A stretch of 25,833 nucleotides of DNA. Origin: M0108 sp937862735. Its GTDB lineage: Bacteria > Pseudomonadota > Gammaproteobacteria > Chromatiales > Chromatiaceae. The stretch lies in the NCBI GenBank assembly GCA_937862735.1, contig CALMDH010000253.1, positions 1 to 25,833 on the forward strand, read 5' to 3'. Made by a program: the position numbers and the translations under genes. The notes beneath the pieces are model-generated. The model was not told the DNA's origin. It was given only the letters and a program-made list of their open reading frames with translations, and ran no database searches. Below, one piece after another: positions 6,372 through 13,730 of this stretch (within the stretch, counting starts at the first letter, position 1; each line of letters opens with the position of its first letter).

Positions 6372-6683
6372 ATGAGCATCGAGAACACTGGCATCAAACG
6401 CCGACCGACCCACCCGGGGGAGATGCTGCGCGAAGATTTCCTCCCGGATTACCATCTCACGATCGCCTATCTCGCACGCTACCTGAGCGTATCCCGTTAA
6501 TCGGTCAACGAGTTACTGAAAGAACGTCGCGCCTTGAGTCCAACGATGGCGATTCGCCTGAGCCGATTGTTTGGGAACTCCCCGGAATTTTGGCTCAACG
6601 CGCAACGGGCGGTTGACCTGTGGGATGCGGCGCAAGCCATCGAGGAAGAAGTTAGCCGAATCAAGCCATTGGCCGCGGCTTGA
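6372..6683 (+). pseudogene. higA: HigA family antitoxin (XRE-type) interrupted by an in-frame stop
   Basis: The frame starts MSIENTGIKRRPTHPGEMLR with the family's 'HPGE.L.EDFLP..HLTI..LA..L.VSR' pattern, then a TAA at 6498-6500. The same frame continues at once with 'SVNELLKERRALSPTMAIRL' and 'FGNSPEFWLNAQRAVDLWDA', to a TGA at 6681-6683. Family members usually have Q or N where the TAA is ('SRQSVNEL'), so a single CAA/CAG-to-TAA change explains it. The stop falls in the recognition part of the helix-turn-helix. Only a 42-residue N-terminal piece would be made unless there is readthrough or re-initiation. Confidence 0.82.
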
Positions 6684-6812
6684 CCCGAACCACGTCACCC
6701 GAGGCCGCAGAACCTGCGTACGACTGATCATCCCGGCCGCCAGGGGCGCGGGCCGCACCACCTCCAGACCCGCCCCGGTCGCCAGTGCACGCGAAAAAGG
6801 ATGGCCCAAACA

Positions 6813-6836
6813 TAAAAACCCGGCCGGTGCCAGGTT
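6813..6836 (-). terminator. Rho-independent terminator of the intact UXS gene
   Basis: On the minus strand AACCTGGC, loop ACCG, GCCGGGTT, then TTTTA. The stem is 8 bp with one G-T pair. It lies 36 bp past the UXS stop codon. Confidence 0.75.
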
Positions 6837-6872
6837 CTGGTGGGGGTGGTGGGCGGCTTCGCCCCGCCTGCC

Positions 6873-7826
6873 TTACCCCCGCAACAGCCGCTCAAAATAG
6901 GCGATCGTCGGCTGCAACCCCGCCCGCAGCGCCACCCGCGGCTCCCAGCCCAGGTGCTCCCGCGCCAGGGTGATATCCGGCTGGCGTTGACGGGGATCAT
7001 CCTGGGGCAAGGGTGCCTGGACCAGCGGGGAGCGTGAGCCGGTCAGTTCCCGCACCGCCTCGGCCAGCTCAATCATTGTGAACTCGCCGGGATTGCCCAG
7101 GTTCACCGGCCCGGTCAGCTCATCGGGACTGGCCATCAGCCGCACAAAGCCCTCGATCAGGTCATCCACGTAGCAGAAGGAGCGCGTCTGGGTACCGTCG
7201 CCGTAGAGGGTGATCGGCTGGTTGCGCAAGGCCTGGACGATGAAGTTGGACACCACCCGCCCGTCGTTGGGGTGCATGCGCGGGCCATAGGTGTTGAAGA
7301 TGCGCGCCACCTTGATGCGCAGCCCATGCTGGCGGCGATAGTCGAAGAACAGGGTCTCGGCGCAGCGCTTGCCCTCGTCATAGCAGGAGCGCGGCCCGAT
7401 GGGGTTGACGTGGCCCCAGTAGTGCTCCGGTTGGGGGTGGATGGCCGGGTCACCATAGACCTCGCTGGTCGAGGCCTGGAAGATCTTGGCCTTGACCCGC
7501 TTGGCCAGCCCCAGCATGTTGATCGCCCCATGCACGCTGGTCTTGGTGGTCTGCACCGGGTCGAACTGGTAGTGGATGGGCGAGGCCGGGCAGGCCAGGT
7601 TGTAGATCTCGTCCACCTCGACAAAGAGCGGAAAGGTCACGTCATGGCGCAGCAGCTCAAAGTGCGGGTTGGCCAGCAGATGGGCGATGTTGTCCTTGGT
7701 GCCGGTAAAGAAGTTGTCGACACAGAGCACGTCATGACCGTCGGCCAGCAGGCGTTCGCACAGATGGCTGCCGAGAAAGCCCGCACCGCCCGTGATTAAT
7801 ACCCGTTTACGTAAGGAATAATTCAT
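6873..7826 (-). CDS. uxs: UDP-glucuronate decarboxylase (UDP-xylose synthase), SDR family
   Basis: A 317-residue extended short-chain dehydrogenase that converts UDP-glucuronate to UDP-xylose with bound NAD. The cofactor motif GGAGFLG is at residues 13-19, 'STSEVYGDP' at 119-127, and the catalytic pair Y149 and K153 in 'CYDEGKR'. The C-terminal 'PVNLGNPGEF', 'PLPQDDPRQRQPDI' and 'LGWEP' blocks are typical of UXS. ATG 7826 is preferred; a GTG at 7838 would add four residues. It is the only complete copy among four in the window, and it ends at its own terminator. It supplies UDP-xylose, presumably to the neighbouring glycan genes. Function is well supported by motifs. Confidence 0.93.
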   Translation of the reverse strand: MNYSLRKRVLITGGAGFLGSHLCERLLADGHDVLCVDNFFTGTKDNIAHLLANPHFELLRHDVTFPLFVEVDEIYNLACPASPIHYQFDPVQTTKTSVHGAINMLGLAKRVKAKIFQASTSEVYGDPAIHPQPEHYWGHVNPIGPRSCYDEGKRCAETLFFDYRRQHGLRIKVARIFNTYGPRMHPNDGRVVSNFIVQALRNQPITLYGDGTQTRSFCYVDDLIEGFVRLMASPDELTGPVNLGNPGEFTMIELAEAVRELTGSRSPLVQAPLPQDDPRQRQPDITLAREHLGWEPRVALRAGLQPTIAYFERLLRG

Positions 7827-7978
7827 CCTAGATTTCACTCATATGATGATCATCAATCTGTACAAAGTCATGTCAATTTTATTTCAATATGAAAGGGGCG
7901 GAGTCCAATATCAATTGCAACATGTCATTGACATTTTTTACTTTATCGGCAATAATCGATAACTAAATAAATGATATT

Positions 7979-8643
7979 TCAATGTACTTTTTCTGCCCAA
8001 ATAATTGCCTCAAAACCATAATACTCCCAAGTCCCCCTAAGGACCTTACCCAAATAAGAAGAGATAGGCTCCAAAAATAAACCCAAAAACCATAAAATTG
8101 GTGGTTTATAGTTACTGGCAGAAAAAACTATGCGAAATCCTGATTCCCTTAAAGTATCAATAATTTTTTCGTATCTCGGTGGCAATTTCTTGTGTGAAGA
8201 ATCATCAAAATAGTTCAAACATCCAACGCGACTTGGAAATTTGGTACTGTCTTCACTTGGAAAAGCCAAGAAAATTTTACCCCCAATCACAACCGAATCA
8301 AGCATGGCCATAAGCACCCCCCCCGATGATCGCAATGCTCTAAATTATGAGATGAAATGACTGCTTCGTAAGCACTGCCAAGTGTGCGTATACCTTCTGC
8401 AAATTTCTCTGGATTTAAAATAACATATTGATCAGCGCAGTTAAGTTCAGTCTGATTATAATCGCTTATATCAATCCCAGTATAATAACACTTAGGACAC
8501 AACTTCTTTGTTTTATAGGGCGAATTGTTGCCGCATCCAACATCTAATACTCGACAATGATGCGGTAGAGAAAGAAGAAAAGCAGACTTGCCCCATGGGC
8601 GCAATATGCCAATAAAAAATTTATTAATAAAATGTAGGATCAT
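7979..8643 (-). pseudogene. SAM-dependent methyltransferase, frame split at a G8 tract
   Basis: The first part starts MILHFINKFFIGILRPWGKS, preceded by an excellent GGAGGT ribosome site, and carries SAM motif I 'RVLDVGCGNNSPY' and 'VISSHNLEHCDH'. It then meets eight G (8317-8324 on the minus strand) and runs to an early stop. The rest, 'VLMAMLDSVVIGGKIFLAFP' to '..GFEAIIWAEKVH', is open in another frame. Nine G would join them into one protein of about 221 residues. The DNA is visibly AT-rich compared with both flanking UXS copies, suggesting foreign origin. The target is unknown; a sugar of the local glycan is likely. Either phase variation or sequencing error could explain the break. Confidence 0.8.
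8317..8324 (-). repeat. G8 homopolymer tract at the methyltransferase frame break
   Basis: Eight C on the plus strand, read as G8 in the gene. One extra G restores the frame: 'HCDHRGG' continues as 'VLMAMLDS'. Confidence 0.9.
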
Positions 8644-8739
8644 CTGTTACCTCCAAGCGATCATAAACATGCCAATGCTCAAGGACTATGCGGCTTCGCA
8701 CTTTGGCCCCAGCAGCGCCAAGGCTAACCAAGCCCCGCC

Positions 8740-9232
8740 TTACCCCCACTACAGTCGCTCAAAATAGGCGATCGTCGGCTGCAGCCCCGCCCGCAGCGCC
8801 ACCTGCGGCTCCCAGCCCAGGGCCGCGCGCGCCAGGGAGATGTCCGGCTGACGTTGACGGGGATCATCCTGGGGCAAGGGCGCCTGGACCAGCGGGGAGC
8901 TGGAGCCGGTCAGTTCCCGCACCGCCTCGGCCAGTTCGATCATGTTGAACTCGCCGGGATTGCCCAGGTTCACCGGCCCGGTCAGCTCGTCCGGGCGGCC
9001 AGGTTATATAGATCTCGTCCACCTCCAGGTAGAACGGAAAGGTCACGTCGTGGCGGATGAGCTCGAAGCGAGGATCGGCCAGCAGGTGGGCGATGTTGTC
9101 CCGGGTGCCGGTAAAGAAGTTGTCCAGGCACAGCACATCATGGCCGTCGGCCAGCAGGCGTTCGAACAGGTGGCTGCCGAGAAAGCCGGCACCACCGGTG
9201 ACCAGTATCCGTTTGCGTAAGGCGTAATTCAT
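8740..9232 (-). pseudogene. UXS remnant D with large internal deletion
   Basis: The first 78 or so residues are intact (MNYALRKRILVTGGAGFLGS to 'TFPFYLEVDEIYI'). At about 9000 the sequence jumps, out of frame, to the C-terminal region 'LTGPVNLGNPGEFNMIELAE' through 'GWEPQVALRAGLQPTIAYFE'. Roughly 155 residues, including the catalytic Y-x3-K, are lost. The end has an early TAG (8749-8751), two codons before the ancestral stop. It lacks the 8-bp insertion of remnants A and B, so it decayed independently. With the intact copy it flanks the methyltransferase in direct orientation. Confidence 0.9.
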
Positions 9233-9259
9233 CTTCGTTCCCAAATCACATACTCACGA

Positions 9260-10042
9260 TCAGCCTCGATCATTCCGTTTGAAAATAAGTGTCATAAAAA
9301 CCAAAGCAGAAAACCGCGGGTTATGCTTAAGATATCGCTTCCATAATCGGCGAGGCTCCATCACCAGTCGGAAAAGCCATTCAAGGCCATGCGACTGCAT
9401 CCAGGGTGGCGCTTGACGCAAAGTACCGGCATGGAAATCAAAGGCCGCACCGACGCCAAGCATCACAGCACGCACATTTTTTTCACCTTCGCCTGAGTGG
9501 GCGTCAATCCAGCGTTCTTGCTTTGGGCAGCCGAGCCCGACGAAAAGGATACGTGCCCCTGCATCGTTGATCGCCCGCACCACATCGCGGTCCTCGGCTT
9601 CTGTCATAGCCCGAAAGGGCGGGCTCAAGTTAAAAACGGTTCGCAGCGAAGGAAAATGTTCGCGCATTCGCTCCACGAGTTTGATCAAGACTGTTGGATG
9701 ACCTCCATAAAACCCCACAGGAATCCCTTCATGAGCCGCCATCTCAAGCACCCTTAGCATTAGGGTCGGTCCATACACTCGATCTTTAAGGTTGTAACCC
9801 TGGCGGCGCAGGACCCACACTAACGGCATCCCATCAGGGGTAACCAGATCGCTGCGATTTATCAATGCGCAGAACACGGGATCATCATGTGCTTCCATCA
9901 CCATATGCACATTGGCTAGGAAAACACTGCGGCACGCATGCTCCTTCGCCCAAGATAGTATCGTGGCGGTTGCAGAAGCATAGCTGACCGCATCAACAGT
10001 TACACCCAACACGTTACCCGCACCGTGCAGTGTCGAACTCAT
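9260..10042 (-). CDS. WecG/TagA/CpsF family glycosyltransferase (GT26)
   Basis: A 260-residue protein starting MSSTLHGAGNVLGVTVDAVS. It carries the GT26 pattern: 'FLANVHMVMEAHDDPVF', 'SDLVTPDGMPLVWVLRRQG', 'VGFYGGHP', 'LFVGLGCPKQERWIDAH' around residue 170, 'GVGAAFDFHAGTLRQAP' and 'GLEWLFRLVMEPRRLWKRY' near the end. Members transfer N-acetylmannosamine(uronate) or similar sugars onto a lipid-linked GlcNAc at the cytoplasmic face of the membrane. The ATG at 10042 is preferred over 10072 because GGTGGAG lies at the right distance before it. The sugar here is not known. A wecA-type partner gene survives only as a remnant at 5150-5500. Confidence 0.9.
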   Translation of the reverse strand: MSSTLHGAGNVLGVTVDAVSYASATATILSWAKEHACRSVFLANVHMVMEAHDDPVFCALINRSDLVTPDGMPLVWVLRRQGYNLKDRVYGPTLMLRVLEMAAHEGIPVGFYGGHPTVLIKLVERMREHFPSLRTVFNLSPPFRAMTEAEDRDVVRAINDAGARILFVGLGCPKQERWIDAHSGEGEKNVRAVMLGVGAAFDFHAGTLRQAPPWMQSHGLEWLFRLVMEPRRLWKRYLKHNPRFSALVFMTLIFKRNDRG

Positions 10043-10370
10043 CTGGTATGCTCCACCTGACACCCAACTCATAACATGAACTAGGCATGTATAACCATTA
10101 GCATCTGCTAATGGACCTCTTCAGTGTAATTCTGCTCGTAGTTTTTGACATGCAACGACGTACATGGAAAAAGGCCTAGCACCATCGTGCCAGAGCGTGC
10201 AATCGTACTGCAGGTGACATTACTGAACAAACGATCGATACTATTATTTTAAGGCCCCCCTTTGTCCTAGTCAGGTAGCGGGTCCAAGTATGAAACCAAC
10301 GCTAAGCGTGGCAGTAAAAAAGGCTTCTAAAAAGTAAGACCGCAGATCTAAAAGTAACTAGACGTTAGAA
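10043..10370. other. Intergenic stretch, 328 bp, no gene seen
   Basis: AT-rich sequence between the GT26 gene and the GT9 gene, without a convincing reading frame. It contains the inverted repeat at 10095-10114 and a C6 run ending at 10260. It probably holds the promoter for the GT26 gene, but I cannot place the boxes securely. Confidence 0.5.
10095..10114. promoter_or_regulatory. Near-perfect inverted repeat upstream of the GT26 gene
   Basis: CCATTAGCA, a two-base centre, TGCTAATGG: 9-bp perfect arms, 53 bp upstream of the chosen start. No T-run follows on either strand, so an operator is more likely than a terminator. Confidence 0.4.
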
Positions 10371-11468
10371 TTAATAATCATTGATGTGCATGATTAATCC
10401 ATCAGCGCTAATATTCATGCAGATGGGCATTTGGTAGATGCATTTATCAAAACAAGGCCGACAAGGCATAGGATGGATTGCAACAATCCGATGCTCATTT
10501 CCATAAGGTCGAAACCATTTTATAGAGCCTGGGCCAAAGACAGCTACAACTTTGCAACCGCAGGCGGCCGCAAGGTGCATCACTCCGCTATCACATCCAA
10601 TAAAGAGACTGGCATGGTGTAACAGCGCCTTCAGGTCAGCAAGACTCGAACGCCACCGTATGCCTAGCGTGTTTGGGGGAAGCTTTATGTCCTCTGAACC
10701 TTCATCATCAATAATGACAATGAAGGAATCATCTAGAGGCATCCGCGCCAGGACTGCACTGAATTTCTCACCCCCCCAGCGACGTATGGGGCTTCCAGCG
10801 CCACCATGCACCACCATTAGACGACCACCCACATAACCAGCAGATTTTAAGTGATTAAATACCGCAACTGAGCGTTCTGTACTTACGTTAAGCCTAGGTC
10901 GTGGATCAATCTGCTGTCCCGTTAATCGCTGTGCTGCGACAGCAGCAGCTTCTGCCCTATGTAGTTTTGCATACTGTTCTGATGTAATTCTAAAGTCATT
11001 TGTGATCCATTTTCGTCCACCGGCCGCCGCAAATCCTGCCGTTGCATTCGCGTTGAGCAAACGCAATTGCAATATCTCACGCACATCCCACCGTGGGGCG
11101 ATCAGGATGTCGAATGAATGGCGACGGATATTACGTATTTCAGTGAGGTAGATGCGCCAGTCAGCCTCCCAAAACCGGTACTTAAGTGAATACTTGGTCC
11201 AAGGTGGTACTAAGCGGTGATACTGGTCGGCAAGACCTTCATCGGCAAATAGATCTTTGAGAAAAGGCTTTCCAATCAGTTCGACAGCGGCATCTTCAAA
11301 GACGGCTCTCAACGTTCGTAATAGCGGAACGGTCAGCACCGCATCGCCGATCCCCCACTGCAACAGAACTCCGATCCGCTTCGGTGCTGCGGATGTTGCC
11401 AGGCATCTTCGTGGCCAGAGCATTGATAAGATGTCAGCCGCTTTATGTACGAATGTGAAATGCCGCAT
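10371..11468 (-). CDS. GT9 glycosyltransferase (heptosyltransferase-like)
   Basis: A 365-residue protein related to ADP-heptose:LPS heptosyltransferases. After a basic N-terminus come 'KRIGVLLQWGIGDAVLTVPL' (the acceptor-side 'GD..l..P.l' motif), 'VVHGGAGSPIRRWGGEKFSA' in the middle, and the donor-side 'LFIGCDSGVMHLAAACGCKV' with 'AVFGPG' near residues 285-315. The C-terminus is cysteine-rich ('CRPCFDKCIYQMPIC'), as in many GT9 enzymes. Together with gmhA and hldE just upstream it points to heptose transfer in the cytoplasm, but GT9 members can use other sugars. An uninterrupted G7 run lies within 'RRWGGEKF'. No strong ribosome site is seen before the ATG. Confidence 0.85.
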   Translation of the reverse strand: MRHFTFVHKAADILSMLWPRRCLATSAAPKRIGVLLQWGIGDAVLTVPLLRTLRAVFEDAAVELIGKPFLKDLFADEGLADQYHRLVPPWTKYSLKYRFWEADWRIYLTEIRNIRRHSFDILIAPRWDVREILQLRLLNANATAGFAAAGGRKWITNDFRITSEQYAKLHRAEAAAVAAQRLTGQQIDPRPRLNVSTERSVAVFNHLKSAGYVGGRLMVVHGGAGSPIRRWGGEKFSAVLARMPLDDSFIVIIDDEGSEDIKLPPNTLGIRWRSSLADLKALLHHASLFIGCDSGVMHLAAACGCKVVAVFGPGSIKWFRPYGNEHRIVAIHPMPCRPCFDKCIYQMPICMNISADGLIMHINDY

Positions 11469-11589
11469 TAATTAAATGAGATTGAAGTGAGTACCGGGTT
11501 ATCGGTAAGAGTTATTTTCAGCGGATCCGTTTGCAGAATGGCGATCTGATTTAAGCAAAACAGCGCGTTGTCCAGTAAGTTGGCGACGA

Positions 11590-13047
11590 TCATTGGTAGC
11601 TCAATTGCATCCGGCCGATGGTCGCCGTGGTCGAATAACCATGCAGGGTGGGTACGATCAGCACTCGTCCACCCCTGGCCTCCACGATCTCGTGGCCGAC
11701 CACCTCTTCCGCACGATAATCGCCACCCTTGACGAGCAGATCGGGCTCGCAGGCGCGGATCACTTCGATCGGGGTGTCCTCGCTGAAGATGACGACCAAA
11801 TCGACCTGCTGCATGTTTGCCATCACAGCGCCCCGCACCTCATCGGACTGAATTGGGCGCGTATCACCCTTCAGGCGCTTCACCGAGGCATCGGAATTGA
11901 TCGCCACGATTAACTTATCGCAATGGGCGCGCGCGGTCTTGAGCGAGCGTAAATGTCCCATGTGGAGCAGATCGAATACGCCGTTGGTGATACCGACCGT
12001 CGCCCCAGTGCGCCGCCATGCCTTCACGAGGCGCGCAGCCTCAGCGTAATCCGAGAGCACCACGGCTTTTTTGTTACGACCACGCTCGTGGATCAGGTGC
12101 TGGACCTCTTCCTGCGTGACTACCGCGGTGCCGACCTTGCCAACCGCGACTCCGGCAGCGGCGTTGGCGTAATGCACGGCGGCACTGATGTCCTGGCCCG
12201 CGACCAGTGCGCAGGAGAGGCCGGCAACGAAGGTGTCCCCCGCGCCGGACACGTCAAAGACGTCAATTGCAAAGGAGGGGATATGCTCGATGAGCCCAGC
12301 GGCGCTGATCAGCATGACGCCATTCTTGCCACGGGTAACGGCGACGTAGTTCAGGTCATGCTCGCTTGCGAGCTTGGAGACGAGATGGATCAGCTCGGCC
12401 TCGTCACCTGGCGTGGATCCGACGGCAACCGAAAGCTCAAGCTCGTTTGGGGTGATGACCGTGGCGCCGTGGTATTTGCTGAAATCGGTTCCCTTTGGAT
12501 CGGCGACAACGGGAATTCCATGCTCCCGGGCCATGCCGATGACCGCTTGGCAGAGATCATGGGCCAGTGCCCCCTTGGCGTAATCGGACAGCACGATTAG
12601 GCTGGCATCCTGCACCTGCCCGAGGGCGAGGGCTGACAATTGCGCCCGGCTCTCGGTAGCGAGCGGGCTGAGGTTCTCGCGGTCGATGCGCAGCATCTGC
12701 TGACCAAGGGCGGAATACCGCGCCTTGATGATCGTCCCGCGCGGATCCTCCGCGCCGAGGAAGCGCATGCTCCGTTCCGTTTCAAGCAGTGCACGTAGCT
12801 CTAGCCCTCCTGGATCGCTTCCGAGCGGGGCGACCAGCGTGACCTCTGCACCGAGCGCGACGATATTGCAGGCCGTATTGGCCGCACCACCGGGCATCGA
12901 CAGCTTATCGACGAGCTTGAGCACGGGCACAGGTGCTTCGGGCGAGATCCGCCCGACTTCTCCGGTATAGAAATGGTCGAGCATGACATCGCCGAGACAG
13001 AGGATGCGCTGGGACGCGAGAGTCCCGTGGAGTGCCGTGATTGTCAC
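11590..13047 (-). CDS. hldE: Bifunctional heptose-7-phosphate kinase / heptose-1-phosphate adenylyltransferase
   Basis: A 485-residue two-domain protein of normal HldE length. The N-terminal PfkB-type kinase has 'ILCLGDVMLDHFYTGEVGRI', 'PGGAANTACNIVALGAEVTL', and the catalytic 'DVSGAGDTFVAGLSCAL' near residue 267. The C-terminal nucleotidyltransferase has 'VGITNGVFDLLHMGHLRSLK' (H-x-G-H near 362) and ends 'GYSTTATIGRM'. It phosphorylates D-glycero-D-manno-heptose 7-phosphate at C1 and later adenylylates the 1-phosphate. Start is GTG 13047, preceded by a perfect AGGAGG that overlaps the gmhA stop codon, so the two genes are coupled. GmhB and HldD, needed to complete the pathway, are not in this window. 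Confidence 0.96.
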   Translation of the reverse strand: MTITALHGTLASQRILCLGDVMLDHFYTGEVGRISPEAPVPVLKLVDKLSMPGGAANTACNIVALGAEVTLVAPLGSDPGGLELRALLETERSMRFLGAEDPRGTIIKARYSALGQQMLRIDRENLSPLATESRAQLSALALGQVQDASLIVLSDYAKGALAHDLCQAVIGMAREHGIPVVADPKGTDFSKYHGATVITPNELELSVAVGSTPGDEAELIHLVSKLASEHDLNYVAVTRGKNGVMLISAAGLIEHIPSFAIDVFDVSGAGDTFVAGLSCALVAGQDISAAVHYANAAAGVAVGKVGTAVVTQEEVQHLIHERGRNKKAVVLSDYAEAARLVKAWRRTGATVGITNGVFDLLHMGHLRSLKTARAHCDKLIVAINSDASVKRLKGDTRPIQSDEVRGAVMANMQQVDLVVIFSEDTPIEVIRACEPDLLVKGGDYRAEEVVGHEIVEARGGRVLIVPTLHGYSTTATIGRMQLSYQ

Positions 13048-13056
13048 AAAGTCCTC

Positions 13057-13650
13057 CTAGGCTGAAACGAGACCTAGACGTCGCTCGATCTGCCCGCAGA
13101 AGATGTGCCCGATCAGAATATGCATCTCCTGAATGCGCGCGGTCGTGGTGCTGGGAGCGAGGATCGAAACGGTCGAGATAGGCCCGATGGCGCCACCATC
13201 TCCGCCGCCAAAGAAGACCACCTTCATGTCGCGCTCTAGTGCGGTTTCGATGGCGGCAAGGACGTTATTCGAACGGCCGGAGGTGGAGAAACCAATGAGG
13301 ATATCGCCAGGGCGGCCGAGTGCTTCGACTTGGCGGGAGAAGACGCTGTCGTAACCATAGTCGTTACCAGCGGCCGTCAGGGTGGAGGTATCGGTGGTAA
13401 GCGCTATCGCGGGGAGCGCCTGCCGATCCGTGGTGTAACGCACCGTAAGTTCTGTCGCCAGATGCTGGGAATCGGCCGCGGAACCGCCGTTGCCGCACAG
13501 GAGGAGCTTGCCACCATGCAGGAATGCGTGAATACAAATTTCTATACCCATTTCGATCGCTTGAAGTAGCGCCGGGGAGGATTGGATGTCACGAACGACT
13601 TGGATATGCTCCAAGAGATCGGGAAAGCTGGCAGCGTTTTTGGGGGCCAT
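13057..13650 (-). CDS. gmhA: Sedoheptulose-7-phosphate isomerase
   Basis: A 197-residue SIS-domain protein. 'LLLCGNGGSAADSQHLATEL' and 'IGFSTSGRSNNVLAAIETAL' are the phosphosugar-binding motifs of GmhA, and 'LTTDTSTLTAAGNDYGYDSV' is also family-typical. It makes D-glycero-D-manno-heptose 7-phosphate, the substrate of the HldE kinase encoded nine bases downstream. An AAGGAGA site 11-12 bases upstream supports ATG 13650. The coupled gmhA-hldE pair inside a glycan locus suggests a dedicated heptose supply for this polysaccharide rather than only core LPS. Confidence 0.95.
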   Translation of the reverse strand: MAPKNAASFPDLLEHIQVVRDIQSSPALLQAIEMGIEICIHAFLHGGKLLLCGNGGSAADSQHLATELTVRYTTDRQALPAIALTTDTSTLTAAGNDYGYDSVFSRQVEALGRPGDILIGFSTSGRSNNVLAAIETALERDMKVVFFGGGDGGAIGPISTVSILAPSTTTARIQEMHILIGHIFCGQIERRLGLVSA

Positions 13651-13730
13651 GCGCGGGGAATCTCCTTACAGCCATGGATTGAAAGAGTAATCATGTCATG
13701 TTGACCCCATATTGAGCCAATCAGCATAAC

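Noticed and set aside
6513..6809. A 98-residue minus-strand open frame behind the UXS gene
   Set aside because: It is antisense to the higA remnant and shows no family features.
10771..10777. C7 tract in the GT9 gene at 10371 as a switch
   Set aside because: The gene is intact across it and a run of seven encodes the conserved W-G-G; no frame change is seen.
11953..12600. A 215-residue plus-strand open frame
   Set aside because: Antisense to hldE; no recognisable family.
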